From Toxoplasma gondii ME49 (lineage: Eukaryota; Apicomplexa; Conoidasida; Eucoccidiorida; Sarcocystidae), in NCBI RefSeq assembly GCF_000006565.2, contig NC_031467.1, forward strand, positions 1 to 64,000: a DNA stretch of 64,000 nt. The letters are read 5' to 3'. The notes under the pieces were generated by a model. The model was not told the origin of the DNA. It did no database searches and saw only the letters and a list, made by a program, of their open reading frames with translations. The translations under genes and the position numbers were made by a program. Below, piece after piece: positions 26,222-40,100 of the stretch. The stretch's first letter is position 1, and the number at the start of each line of letters is the position of its first letter.

Positions 26222-26818
26222 TCACGCTGTTTCCGTTTTTCTAAAACGACATCGTAGCTATATATTTAATTTTCTAAAAGACGCCAGAGGGTCGTTGAAC
26301 CCCATGAGACTCGCTGTGTTGAACATTGGTGGTTTGTTTTTGTCGCTGTGTGTTCCTTCTTTGTGTTTTCACGTGGTTCCTTTATGTATGTTGCCATGTG
26401 TGCGTGACGAGAATTGACAGTATGCAGGGTATGTATAAGGCATCCCCACTGAGAGACATCCCAGCGAGTGAATCAGCTGTCATTTTGTGGAACTCGCCAG
26501 AGGTCGCTTCTCCCATTCGGCAGCGACCCTTTAGCAAAAGCGGGCCTCTGGAGAATCTCAAGTTTTTGATACTCATTTGAGAAGATATAGCTGGTACAGG
26601 AATTCACGGATGCAATCGTCACGCAAATGATCGAACAGTAGCCTCCGTTTGTGGCTTACTACTAACAGCTTTGAAATGGCGAACAAATGGAAACACACAA
26701 CACGTAGTTTATCTTTTCAAATGTGATCTAGTTACACCGTAAATGAAACTACTGCAGTTGACGCGTGACAACATTCAGTGATGTACAGTGATGCTCAAAA
26801 ATCCCGAAGCCCGCGGTG
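26222..26818. other. Convergent intergenic gap (TRAP1 / CCDC40 3' ends)
   Basis: About 600 bases between the TRAP1 stop codon and the CCDC40-homologue stop codon, which face each other. It must hold both 3' untranslated regions. It is T-rich on the + strand (for example TTTGTTTTTGTCGC near 26333). I see no conserved reading frame and no structured element. Confidence 0.6.
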
Positions 26819-29800
26819 TCACCCTGTGTCACAGCCGCCAGTGGCTGCTGTGTTTGCTTTGGTGTCCTCGCCGAAGAATCGACTCGCTGGTAATGGAGGC
26901 ATTGACGCAGCATTGATAGCTGCTGCCCATACATGAAAGGTTTCGAAGACCATGGCGAGTTCTGGGCATTCCTGATATTGGCAAAAGTGAGCGGAGGGAG
27001 GAGCACAGCGAGACATCACACACTGCCACGTTATAACCCACTGTACAAGTATTGGTGCTGCGGTTAAATATATTCCAGTAGGTTGTTTTCCACGTTATCG
27101 TTTTGGAAGCACATGCAACAAATTGTATGGTACGCGAAGGGTGAGGAGCTGCTGTCATCAGGTCAGTGTGTCTGTGCATTACTATTGTCTTCGTGTCCGG
27201 CCGTTTTCGTGGCAGATGTAAGTGCAGCTGAGAGAGCATCTTTGCAGTCTCACCTTTTTGAAATAGATGAGGGTGTCTGTCAGGCCTTTTGCGTCATTCC
27301 GGAGTTTCTTGACCGCGGCAACGGTGGATGCCTAATTGATATACGCACGAGAGAGCCCAATGATGAGTCGGTGATGTGCTCAGTTCCGAAAATTCTGAAG
27401 CTTCCCTCTTCTTACTTTCAGGGGTGTTCGGGTGTCCTCTTCAGTAGCCGTGTTCAGCCGTTTGACCAGCGTTTGATACTGTACAATGCAAGCAAGGTTC
27501 AGCGACCGCTTGACTGCAAAGGAGAATCACCCCATGGCCAAACACATCACAGAAGCCAGAGCAGGGGAACGAAAATTCAGGGCAGTCGTGGTGAAGCCGC
27601 CTGCCTCGTACTGCTTACTGCTTCCCGCATGTTCTCTGCATTCCCCCACTGTCCTACCCGCTTCGGCAACAACAAAGATAGCACGACAAGTCTGACTTTT
27701 GTAGATGGATACTCGTCATTTCCAAGCTCGAAAGGCCCACTGTATGGCGTACATATCATCTGCACGGTCGTCGCCTGAATGCCGCTCATCTCGCTCCGCA
27801 TTTCTTCTACACTTTCCCAAACCTTTTGAAGTTCGAGGTGCAACTGCAGCATACACGCGAGGAAAACCAACACAGCACTGCCCGTCCTCCACTGGAAAGT
27901 CTCAGAGTTGCAAACTAAACTATTTTGTTTCCTCATGTATTTATTTGCCCTCCTGAGGACTTACATCGGTGATCTCTTGGACTAGCGCTTGAGTCTTTTC
28001 ATCAAGTTCTCCCGAGGTGTCTGCCACAGGGAAAACTCGAGTCACCTTAGTGATCAAAGGGTATTCCGATGTCTTTGCATTATCCGGCCGACGTGTCAGT
28101 GGCAAAGACTTCTTTGACTTAGGTTTATTGGCACCAACTCAAACGAGGGCTTTGTGGGTTAAAAGCCTCCATACCCTCTGCCAGCTTCAATTTTTGCTTA
28201 AGTAATGAAGCTTGTCTGTCAAGTGACACTCGCATATGGGTATCGCTCGGCGTTTTTTGTCGTGGTTCGTGCTTAAGCTGAATGAATTGCCGCTTTTGGA
28301 TAGTCTGCCAGAAAAACGGGAGCACACAGACAACATGCTAGGGCCAAGATGGAAGCGCTCTACAAGCCATGCTATACAATCGTAGGTTCTGTGAAATAAT
28401 GAGTGTCTCACAAAACTCACAAATGCCTTCATGAAATAACCACATGCAGCAGTACAGTGTCTCACGCGTCGCGTGTATGGGAAATACGTTGCAGCTGAGT
28501 CGTACCCAATCAACCAGCGATCAGACGTACTCGCTGCATCTCGCTGAGCATTTGCTCTTGGTGTTTCTTCAGCTGCTCCAATCGGAGTTTCATACGATGA
28601 ATCTCTTTCTTCATGGCAACTAGCTCCCTCTGAGTCATAGAGACAAATTTTGTCCGGCAGCTCCATGGCTCTGCTGGTTATGCGGTTTGTTAGTCGTTCT
28701 TCAACACTTTCGGATGTGCCATCGTGGATTTAATGCCGAGCTCCACCGACAGCGTGGGTGCTGCTTCTGTCAGATTCATGTTGAGGTTCTGCAGCGTGTC
28801 AAGCGGATCCTTTCTATCCACTCAACTGTTGGTGTAAGAATTGAAGAATTTCGAAGAGTGGCACCCTGTACCTGCGGTAACTAAAAACTTGCTAAGCTCG
28901 TACCTGGCCTACAGCTGGATCCAGTGCCTCGTGCATCTCCTTCTCAAGAAATATTTTCCGCTCCCACAGCATGATCTGTCTTTCTGCCTCAACCAGTTCA
29001 CCTTTCAGCTTGGTTTTCTCGTCTCGTATACTCTGAGAAGGCAGTTTGCGTATTGTTGCAACCGAACCAGACGGAGGATTGCGGACATGTCGATAGAAAT
29101 GTTCAACTATTAGACATATGTAAGGGGAGATGAGGCTATCCCTGGTGTACACCTCTGTGTTACCAGCAGCGGTCGCAGCGGATTTGGGGCATTTTCACTT
29201 GGAAAAGGATCATCGCGTGGTGAATTGCGCGTGGCTGTCTGACAACTTGCTCAGTAGAGCTCACAGTATGTTAAGGTGCATCATCAACCTCACCATACCT
29301 GAGTTGTCTCAGCCAATTGGGCTTCAAGTTTCTCATGCTCTGCCATGCGAATATCGAAGTCGTGCGTCAGGCTCTGCGTCTCTTTCTCGTATGCTTGTTG
29401 CTTTTCAGCCTGTTTGACAATAAGCTGGTTCACCCAGCTCATTTCTGTGCGCATTTCTTTTATACCGCTCTGCATATCTTTAATTTCCTTGGAGTTGAGA
29501 CCGATCTCCGACGTTAGCCTAATTCGCTTCTGCTGCGAGATAAGCTGCTCGTCCTTCTTTGCTGAGATCTGCAAAGGGAAAGTCAGAAGAACCGTTACGC
29601 TTGCAGATATTACGCTAAACAGTTGAAGCGTCGCCCTCTTCGCATAGAGGCCATTTTGACCTGTGTTGCCTTCTTAATCTGTCTAATGGAAGTCGGGTCC
29701 GGAATCCGCAAGCAGGAACAGACCTCATCTAGCAAATATACGAAGTGGATACCGACTGAGCTCTGTATGTTACCATCATAAGACTGGACAGACCTACAGG

Positions 29801-32800
29801 TACCGTAAATACACGGCCCCTCTCTGCAAGTGTCGACCGGCCTGTTTCCGCGAGCCTCTAGTGTTCCAGGGTATTCCCACATCCGGCCACTTGCCTCTTC
29901 CTCCAAAGATGATGTTTTATTCTGGATCATGATGAGTTCGGTTTGCTTCCTCATCCACACTGTTTGCATATCCGTGCTCTCAGCGACCTTAGCGCTTATC
30001 TGTTTTCTGCACACGAAACCAGGATTACAAGAGTTACCTAACTGTGACACAAAAATGTTCAGACCCCCCGCGATGCATGTAAGAAACATGTTTGTTTCTA
30101 AAGTGTACACAATACAGGGTCAATTAACTGAAATTAGCTAGTGGTTGTACAGCCTTTCTTCTTGTCAGAGCCGAGTTAGTTTGAAACAATGCAACGGCGA
30201 TTCCACTTGCGCTTACACACCTCATGCCTTTTATTTTTGCCTCCAACGGTCCCTCGCTTTCGTCGTCGAAAGTGGATCTTCTCTCATCGTATTCCCTGCA
30301 CCAACAGCAGCGACAGGAATTAGGCAGCAGTCATGCCGAAGAGGGCGGCCGAGCCAGGTGAATGCGCTACACGCGCTCGGTGTTTATAGTTTGCTTGAAA
30401 CAGTTATTTGCTCGAGACTGTCACTTGCTCGAAGTTGTCATTGCTCTCGACTGTTGCGTCCGGCTCGATAATCATATGAGGATGATTGGGGGTGGAGCCG
30501 CCCATGTCAAAGTTTTGAGACAGTGATTGCGGTCAAGTGGTCAAAGCCGTGGACTTCACAATGTTAACCAGAATCCACTCTGTCATCGCAGAAAAATTAA
30601 ACGTACCCCCCGTTGCAAGCGGAGACGCAAAAAGTCGTGGAATCATCGTTATAATTGACCGCATACTCAGTATGCTTACGCTACCGACAAAGACGTATTG
30701 CTGCTCCGGACGAAGCAAAATCAATTTGCATTTGTGGCATATTATTCTTGAAACCTTTAATTCCAGTCTGCTTCGATTTCCGAGAAATACCCCCAATCAT
30801 GGAGGTCTACATTCATCGGAGTGTGTCTTTAGGGTTTCATAAACTTAAACATGGTGAGTCTCGCAAAATGCCCTCCCGACATGCTGTTTGAGGAGCTTAG
30901 ACGACAGCATGCAACTGTAATGATTCGGGGTCCTTATTCTGAGCATGATGACACGAACACTCTTCACCATTTTCCCAGCCAACGGGTACAAAATGTTTTA
31001 CGAGACGCTTATATGGATAAGGTGTGTCTGGCTCACTTGTTCAGTTTCTCCACCAGCTGTTGCTTCTTATCAATTTCTATGTGACCCTTCTTGATCTCAG
31101 CCTCATACTGAAGCGAACATAGAGAGGGACCGCTAATAAGAAGTGATCACAGGTGTGTGCACCACCTGCTGGCAGGTATCTTTTTGAACACTGAATAGTT
31201 CCCGCACAAATTTAACAACCCCCCACGAGCCTTTGCACTGTCGGGGTGCTTCTAATCATGACTGAAGAGCGGACATTGATGTAGTATCATATCATGGTCG
31301 GCTGTGGTCGAATGTATCAATAGTCAAAGGCTACAATACCGTCTTTGCCGTCTACCCTGATATTCAACCGCTTGGAAACTAACCTGATCGACGAGTTTCT
31401 CCTTCTCGGCTAGAGACTTTTGAATGCGTGTAAGGTCTTCTTTCAGGCCTGCATGTCTCGCTTTCAACTCCAGAGCTTCGACTTTCTTGCGGGCAGTATC
31501 GTTCTGAACCTGCTCCAACTCTTCCTCCTTCTGTTTGCACTGCTCATTCAGTTTCCGAGCCCTCTGCCTCACCACCCACATCGGCCAGCAACGAATCGCA
31601 TCTAATAGCAGTTTTCAGCTTTTCTGTTCAGCCCGTCCTAAACGTATGACGGGTTCAGCCACGCCACTAGTAATTCCCTCTTGGCAGTTGATCACCGAAG
31701 GAAAAGGAACGCCCTGAGCTGACCGTACCTTCGAGGTATTAGCTGCTGCACGATTAGTTGTAGCTTGGTTAGAAAGCAAGGTTACAACCTGCTCATTGAT
31801 CTCGGTGTTTTCCTGGCTTGCCTTTTTTATGTTATTCTCTACCAGCTGTAACACCGATCATTCACACACCGTGCCATCGTATAGCTGATTAAGAGGATGA
31901 CACGCTGCGATGACCCACTCAGTGGTTTAATAATCTGCGAAGCTTGACGCCTAATATTGTGTAACATGTTGTTGATTCTACACTTCTCATAACTCCGGGT
32001 CGGTCATGGATCCTGCACAGATCTGGCGGCTACTTTCCTGCTAAACCGATTCATACGCACAGGTGCGTAACTTGCCAATCGTGTGCACTCATTGAAATTG
32101 AAACCGCTTGCTGGACAAAGACTGAATAAAATGAGTATACCTTTAACCACAATACTTTGCGTCTGTCCCTTCTCTCCCCGTTTTCAGACGTCAAGTGTTA
32201 GAAGACAGTAGAGGTCACCTTTACTTGGTACCGGAAGTGAGAAACAGCGACTTCCGCCCTTGAGCATTCATGGAGAGTAGATTGTACAGCTTTCTGTACA
32301 AGGTCGTTCTGTTTTTCAGCCATCTCGACATCCCGTTCGACGCTGGCAATCTGAGTCTGTAACGTTTCCATGTGACTTGTATTTGTGTTATGCTGCGCTG
32401 TCAGGTTCTCATTCCGCTCTTGAGCCTCCCGCATGGTAGCCTGGCATGGACACAGCGACCGCAAGAGCAATTTCACAAGACTATTTGTGTCCGCTTTACC
32501 CCAACACGTTAATATACCGCTTCGCCTGTGTGCGAGCAGAAGCACTGGCAGGGACAATATTGGACAACGTGATATGGGACAGCGTCGCCCACGTTCAACC
32601 CCGAAGTGCTACTGCAAAGCTGCGTCTGTTATCCGCAGGTACTTGCCCCAATATAGGTACGAAATCAGCCTAGGTAGCGTCTCCCTGTGCGCAGTGGCCA
32701 GGAAAGACTACGATTTCACAAGCGAGTATGAACTCGGGGAGAACAGCAAATGCATGTGTACACAGCTGCTGGATGGCTCTGCTGTCGGCCTGAGCCCGCA

Positions 32801-34659
32801 ATTTAGAGAAAGGGATCAATCCTGAGCTACGCCTCCTCAGACAAGTTGTTTCATCAAATGAGAGCGTTTGCTCTAGTGCAATCAGCTCATGACGATGAAG
32901 CATGCAAATGACTCACGTGAACACCCCGCACCTCCGACTCGACTGCCATTTCCTTTTCTTCTTGTTTCTTGGCCATTTGCTTGACCATTTGCAAAGCTTC
33001 TTCTCTGCGCTGCATCCCCACGACGCTGGATCTCCACTGCTGCAGAAGCCGCTGCTTGTCCGCTGCAACTGCCTCAATCTCTCCTGGAGGAGGCACATAG
33101 ATTAGTTCGACAGAAGGGGCATGGTTTTGGAGCTTCACTGTATATTTTGGCATTCCTTCTCCGTGCTGTAAGCTCCCCTCGCCGCTGTTAACATGACCAA
33201 AAAGGCATAATTCATGTGACAACAGATCACCTAGACATATTCAAGACTGTATGAATAAATTCCTAGAAATCAACTGATTTTCTCGCATCCATTATTGGCC
33301 GCCGCTACGGTGGACCCCATCTGGTCACCGCAGGTGCAAGCGAGGGAATTTATCTTCTGATGGAGAGATTCACACTTGCAGCAGTCGTTTACCGTTTTTT
33401 TGTGCATTTTGGCGCGTTCATAAAGTTTTTGATTACTCTCGAAACCCCTCGCTTCAGCACTTGTTCCTTAAAGACATACTGGAGTACTTGCTGTTTTCGT
33501 ACGTGCTAGCAATGTTGTGGCACGTGGCTCAGCCTCGGATCAGCTTTACGTACGTTGGGCCTCTCGGAGCGCTGCTCGCGCAGCTTCAATCTCTGTTGTT
33601 TGGACTGCGGCCTGATATTCGTAAAGACATTTTTGGTCGTTCAGACTGCGAAGCTTCTCCTTGAGCTCATCGATCAAGAAATCTTGTTGCATTTTCTCCG
33701 TCTCCCGCCTCTGCAACGTTGCATCTTCCTTGTACATCTCCCGCCGTTTGAGCTGTTACACCCCAGCAAAGAAAGCAATTGCTTGTCCTAATAAAGGAAC
33801 ACGAATCAGCTCATGTATGCGGTCATCAAAACGGCTAAGCATCGTCGTCATTCTGATTGCTGGGGACACGTGGAAGGCGTACCTCCTGTGTGGACCGTTT
33901 TCTCTCAATCACCATACCATTGGGTCCTGACGATCACTACACCAAGCTTTCCAACGTAGCAACTTCAACAGATTTGCAGTTTGACATTCACACAAGCGAA
34001 AAGTGTTTTCGTTTCTCTTACTTTGATGTCTACCTCCAGCTGTTCGTTGTAGGCTTGCGCTTGCGAGACAGCGAACTTTAGTTCATTCAGCTCATGATGC
34101 GCAGTGTTCAACTTGGTAACGTAGTTATCAAGCTCCTTTTGCTTAGATTCCAGGTCTTGGATTCCATTCTCGAGATCTGTTTCTGCTTGGTTTCTCCTCT
34201 GGTTTCGACAGAATAATGAACAAGTTGACTTCTTTGGGCTGACACTCCATAAATACTGCATGCCCATGGTCCGCTTCTATTTCACGTCAGCATGTGTTAC
34301 GTCGCTCGTGAACCACTGTTCTGGTTGTGCAGCCATTCGCATCTGAGAATGGGACCCTACAGCAGGAGCACGTTAACTCCATCTGCGCACTGAGAGACAC
34401 CCAGCAACGTCTTCATTTGCCAGCCTACCGCTTTCATTTCATCTTCTATGCTGGTCAGCTGCCCGAGATTTTCCCGCAACTTGAGTAACTCTTGCTGAGT
34501 GTTGTACAACCGAAGGCCAAGTTCTTCATGAAGCTGCGCCAGACGCTTGTCCTGGTCCCTTTTTTCTAGGTACTCGAGTTCGGCTCTCTTTCTTTGTGAT
34601 GATAACTGCTGAAATAGCGCCTGTTGAACCCGCTCGAGCAACGGGTGATCCGACGCCAT
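26819..34659 (-). CDS. CCDC40: CCDC40/FAP172 homologue, axonemal 96-nm ruler coiled coil
   Basis: Partner of CCDC39 in the ruler that sets the 96-nm repeat of axonemal doublets, placing inner dynein arms and radial spokes. In a coccidian the likely site is the microgamete flagellum. Nineteen exons read on the minus strand: 34659-34429, 34198-34022, 33752-33554, 33083-32917, 32440-32225, 31845-31729, 31563-31384, 31107-31037, 30295-30221, 30006-29895, 29568-29299, 29032-28904, 28629-28531, 28304-28175, 28020-27965, 27843-27753, 27513-27416, 27331-27254, 26971-26819. All phases join, for 882 residues, nearly all coiled coil. Matches to human CCDC40 in order: HPLLERVQQAL near the start, QQWRSSVVGM (217-226), EGPLEAKIKG (exon 9), VEAERQIMLWERKI (619-632), EIHRMK (657-662). 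The exon 10 donor appears to be GC (GAG|GCAAGT), required by phase. Exon 5 could end six bases later. Human CCDC40 is longer only by its disordered N-terminus. ATG 34659 is the first in frame after a stop. Confidence 0.9.
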
Positions 34660-37141
34660 TAGCGGAGTAGCATTTTCTTTCTCTGTGTTGGAACATTAAC
34701 AAAGAAGCCAAGCAGCACATGCTAATATGGTCAGACAAAACTGGGGCTGCAGTGGCATATCAACTACAATACACATCCTGTCGATCGGCCGCGTCTGCTG
34801 CCTCGCCACGCGGATGGACGCAGTTGTGAGAATGGTATTTCTAACATGACGAGGCGCTTGTTCTCCAGTTGTATTGATTGCTGCGCCAATGCCAACTCAG
34901 TGGTAAGTTTGTGCGATGCTGCATCTGACTAGACACTACAGGATCTACCAGCTACGAGGGAAAATTCACGGCGAATGTCAAACTGTCGAAGTCTCACCTG
35001 GAAAAGCCACGAGAGGGGCCTCCTCATCATTAGCATCTCTGATCCTCATTGTACCTATTTCAGCAGTTTAATTTGCTTCATAGATTCAACTGTAGAACTA
35101 AATATAAACATCTCTCCGGACCAAGATGTACATGCGAGACGAACGCCACACTTTACTTGGCACGATAAAAACGATACAATCTCAAACAAACAAAAGCTTG
35201 TCAGCGTTACGGCGATCTCAGCTGAAAGCAAAGTGTCTGAGCCCCGGGTCAGGGCTTGAGGTACTTGGACGTGGAGGGGCCCCTCACGTCTCTTCGCCAC
35301 ATGCAGCCACCACCAAAGGTTTGTCTGACCTGTGTAATTATATATAACATAGCTGACTATTAAGCGCAGTAACGCGCCTGTGCTTAATACAGAATGGCTC
35401 ACATTGATGACGAGCAATCCTGTTTAGCACGCGTTTTTTGCTGCACGATGCAGTCAGAAAATTTTCTGAAAGGACTGGGCAGCTTTTCGTCAGATGTCTG
35501 CTGGCGAGTGATCACGTAAACTTGCTCTTCCTTATGCTCTAAATAGGGATAAAACATTATCGCCACATACGTAAATGGTTATGCCTGCTGCCGCAATACT
35601 GTTAACGCGTTACTTGGCTTGGTAAACGAGGAAATCAACAGAATCCAAGCTTAGCGTGCTGAAGCCTCACGGAAGCCAAATCGGATCTACAGGATGTAGT
35701 CCATACATCAAGTCGACTTAGTCTTTCCTTAGCCACAAAAGACACCCTGCACAGTCTCCATCTCGAAAACATGCAAATACATATCCAACTTCAGTGACTG
35801 ACATGCCTTCACCTTCAGTATTATAGTTCTCTGTGCTTCTGGAGACCGTGCACATGATGATCAGTTTCTGCTGACCGGTCGTCTCCTTCGCGTCTTGGAG
35901 GCACACGCTGCTTTGCCGCCAATCATTCGCGTTGGTTCACATTCACATGTCGCCATAGTGGCACACGATTTCTGGACGATGGCAATATTAGCAAACTCAC
36001 TTTATGTAATGCATGTTTTACGAGTGGCTCACAGTGTGGCGGGAACGCTTGTCACCGTTGGAGGGAAGCACTATGGCAAGACGCTGCTTGTTAGTGTTGG
36101 CAAGGCCGTCCTACCCCCTGGCGAATATTCGCGGCCTAAAGACGGCCACAAGCATAAAACGATGCCCTCATGGTCCCTCCCCTCTCCAATTCAGTCGCAC
36201 CTGTCTCCACCGTTTCTAGAAGAGCTGATAGGGTTGCTATTTGACGAAGGCATCACGCGTGTGCGAGGGATTCCACCACAGCAGCGGGAGACAGAAACCT
36301 CTGCACAGTAACTTGACACATCCGGGTGACTGACTATTTTGCTGCACTTAATCAAAGAAAAACTTGCAGCTGGTAGACTCAAGGCTGTTTTCCTGGCTAT
36401 TAACTCGTGAGACTGAAGCTGACAGAAAAACATATTACACTCTTAGCTGAAAATTAATGAATTGTGAATGGTCCGTCACGCTAACCATTGCGACAGATCA
36501 GATCAAGTTGTGACAAAAAGATTAACGGCAGCGCAATTTTATATTTACGTTGTGTTCTGCTTACACATCCGTTAGGGGATGGGCGTTAAAAAGATATTTT
36601 TGCTGTCTCACGCTTGAAACAACCATGTGCTGATATCCTCATGCAACGACATCCCTTCTGGTGAGTCGAGAATTACTTTATAGAGATCAGTCAGAAAATA
36701 AAGAAAACTCGACCTACTACGTAGGCGCGGCATTCATCGAAGCTGCTGTCCAGCGGAAACGATTTCTCACTGCTGTGAGGTAAAAGAAACGGCACATTTA
36801 GTGCAGAAAGGTAATAGGCCACCTGACGGACTTGTGCATAGAAATCACTGGCACGACTGGCCGCTCTAGAACTCAATGCCCAAGATAAGGAACCTTGAAC
36901 CAAACCGTCCCTATTAATACCGCGGGTGGAGAAAACAGCGAATTTTCGAGATTCGAGAAGTGTGAGGATATCCCTGCAATCTGACAAACATCACGTTTCG
37001 CCATAACAACCAGGAAAGCCTGATGCCACATCAACTCTTGCACCCTTAGGTTTCTCTTCACCCGCAGCGAAACCTCCTCGTCATATGTGGCTGTAGAAAT
37101 CCAGAAGCCTCAATCTCCTGCCAGAGCAACTCCCTATTACT
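34660..37141. other. Intergenic region with unassigned open frames
   Basis: It lies between the CCDC40-homologue start and the end of the 1,979-residue gene, so it holds the CCDC40 promoter. Three stretches look mildly coding but could not be joined into a gene. A + frame from 35395 (ATG, stop near 35518) has a possible GTAAAC donor. A + frame is open from 35802 to a stop at 36311, with a possible acceptor at GATGATCAG (35864). A minus frame is open from about 36987 to a stop at 36691, with a possible acceptor GATTGCAG. None has a recognisable domain. A small divergent gene at 35395-36311 is possible. Confidence 0.4.
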
Positions 37142-40100
37142 TCATCTCGCCTTTAATTGCAGTACGGAGGACACCGACACAGCAGGACCCAAGAAACGCC
37201 CAACTGGGGCAGAATTACGCCGGTTTGAGACGTCGCTTTCCAGTTTTGGTGTCGAGATAAGAGATCCTTGAGACGCCGCCTCCTCACACAGGTGGTGAAT
37301 GGATGAATGTTGGAGAATTGGGGCATCACAGAACACCTTCAGTCCGCACAGCGATGCTTTAAGAGAATGCTTGGAGCTCACAGAACTGATATGGCTAACT
37401 GCCGTACTAGTTGTTCCAAGGCTAGTAGGCAACCACATTGCTTTTGCGGCTCTTGCTGAATTCATGATTTCCTGTTGATGATTGCTCCCCACAGCACTTT
37501 CGAGACTTTCGCTCTGCTTCTGGGGTGCCCCCATACAGTGCAACCGGGTGCCCAAGTCTTTTTCTTGTATACGTCCTTGAGCCAGATTGGCCAAAGAAGT
37601 AGTCCTTCCCACCCTCACAGCAGCTGATCTGTCAGGCACTCCAAGAAGCTTCTTTTTGCACTCTGATGAGTCCAGCCCGGTACCTCCAACAGAAGAGACC
37701 CTACCAGGTTTCCCCCTTACAGGGGAAGTCAGGCTTCGTCCTCGAGCGGCTGCTTGATCTGCTGTGACCTCCGCAAAAGATTCATCTCTCGTGCGTGATG
37801 CTGTAAATCCCATGAACTGTTTCTGTAAAAATGACGTAAACGATTCAAATGGGCGGAACGCTCGGGTAGTCGGAGAGACGCCCTCGCGCTTAGATGCCGT
37901 GGCCGACCACCGGCCCAATCCAGCTCGTGTCTCTGCCGTATCACCTTGAGCCGTGACAGGAGCTCTTAAAGGCGTACGGACGTTTTGTGGAGAAACTGTG
38001 GATTGCGAAGGCACACGGTTTTGTCTTGGAACACGTTTAGTTGGTTGGTCAGAAGACATCATCTGCTCCTGGAAGCGATATTCTCCAGTGTTATGGAGAC
38101 GTTCCCGGAAGCCCAACCCGCTCGCGAATGGCCCCCCCGCCAGATGTGTCTGCGAGTAGGTCGCAGCTGCCGATGGTAGACAAACGCACGCTGCTGGTTC
38201 CCGTGCCTGATTCACAGAGGCGTCTGAGCCAAATGCCGCGGCTCCCGATGCACCGCAATCTGACTGACTGACACTTGGTCTGGAAAGACCCATCTCTGTG
38301 ACAGTTTCCTCAGGGCTTAGACTTGCGCTCTGTCGACAGTCTGCTGATGTTCCCTTTGAAGGTGATGCCTTAAAAGCCGTGAAAGACACAGGAGTTGTGC
38401 TAAGTGTGGGGTGCGGATACGCCACACATCGAAAATTTACTGTCGAGTTTGGATGAAGCTCCACGAGGTGCTGGCGGGATGCGTCACCCGAATTCTGCGA
38501 GATGGGTGCTGGCACTCCAGGCGAGTAGACATAGCAGGGAAGACTACCTGTATACGACGTGTAGTAGCTGCTTTCGCCTTGATGCAGGGGAGGCGGCGTT
38601 GCCGATGTTGGGGTACAGGGCGTCACTGGAGTCGTCGGCCTTGAAGAAAGTGGCGACGAGTTGACGAGCTGGGGAAAGACATGTCCTTTCAGCTGCGACT
38701 GCGCAAATACCGGGATGCTGTGTAATGTAGGCTTGACCGCAGACTCCTCGCTCTTAGTCTGGCCCTGTATCGTTCGACCTGAACCGCTAGTCGCGCGGCC
38801 TTCAGCCTCAGTGGGCGCCCTCGACACACAAGATCCACTGCGGCGGCGTGAGTAAGAGCGGCTTCCACTCTCTGCTGCCCACAGAACGCCTTCGCCGCTG
38901 TGTCGTTGTGATCCGCGAGTGCGACTGGTCTCGTCTCCTTTACTCGCCTTCCGAACATTTCTCTGAAATACCTTAGGAAAAGACGAGTCCGCAGCTGTTG
39001 GGAGACCCACTGCTGATGCCGGGTACCCTCGCCCCCAGACGGCCAGTTGTGTTGGGTCAGCGGTTCTGCCATGCGGGACTTGGCAAAGGTATACGCCGTT
39101 CAGTGTTGGCCGCGCCACCACGCCTCCGACTGTGTCGGGACTGTTTGATGCGACAGATTTGGCTCCCCGCTGAAAAGGGGAGGTGGTACGCGTCGCTATT
39201 CCCGAGCTTGTGAAGTGGATACGTTGATAGTTGTCTGTCAGCAAATGAGGGAGTTTTGAGGGCGAAGGCCCACCATCTTGTAAACAGCTGCCTCTCGTTG
39301 CTCTTGAAACGATGTGCTCAGCCACGGGGCTGCGGAGGACCGGAAGCTCCACTGCTGAGATTGAATGCTTGACCATTCGTCGCTGGAGACCAGCGAGCGA
39401 TTTCTCCCCATGCTCGTTCCTCGCTTCGCCTCCTGTTTCACCTCTGCTCATCACCGGGCCCTGATTCTTGCTTTGGTTGGTTTGAGTTGATACCAGAGGT
39501 GGTAGAAACGTCGTTCCCGCGCCGCCGCTTCGGTTAATGCCACCCACAGACGCCACCGACCGGGAGAGGGTTGGTTTAACCTTTTTGCTGTCCTGCCGCT
39601 CACCTGTGCTCGATCCAAGAACCGGCTGAGACTGAGATACAGCCATTTGCCGGTGTGCCACACCATGTGCTCTAGTATGTGTCACCCGTCGTGCGTCTCC
39701 GTCAACAGTCTTTACGGGAAGCGTGGTAACCCCATTCGCATGCACACCAGGAAAAGGGCCCGATCCCCTTTGACTCCCCTGGGAAGCCTTCGTTGAATTA
39801 TTCCAAAGCTCTTGTACTTTTGGCCCTTTGCTCCCGGTGCGTTTCGGCATTTCTCTCTGGAATGAGGCCATAATCTCGTTCCTGTCTTTTTGTCCAGAGA
39901 CAGAAATGTTCTCTCCATTTCTCCCCACGGGTGGCGACACCTGCAACCCTGCGGGAGGCGCTACTGTGTGCGGTTGTGTTCCCCCTTTCTCCGGGAAAAA
40001 ACCTCCCGGGAAGAGAGAATGAAAGTTCGTCGAAGCCAGGGTATGGCCAGCCTTTTGATGATGCCCCGACGAGGCGGTCGGCGCCACAGGGTGGCCGACA

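Noticed and set aside
26819..34659. CCDC39 or a generic SMC/myosin-like coiled coil
   Set aside because: The ordered motifs QQWRSSVVGM, VEAERQIMLWERKI and EIHRMK are those of CCDC40, and the spacing between them matches it.
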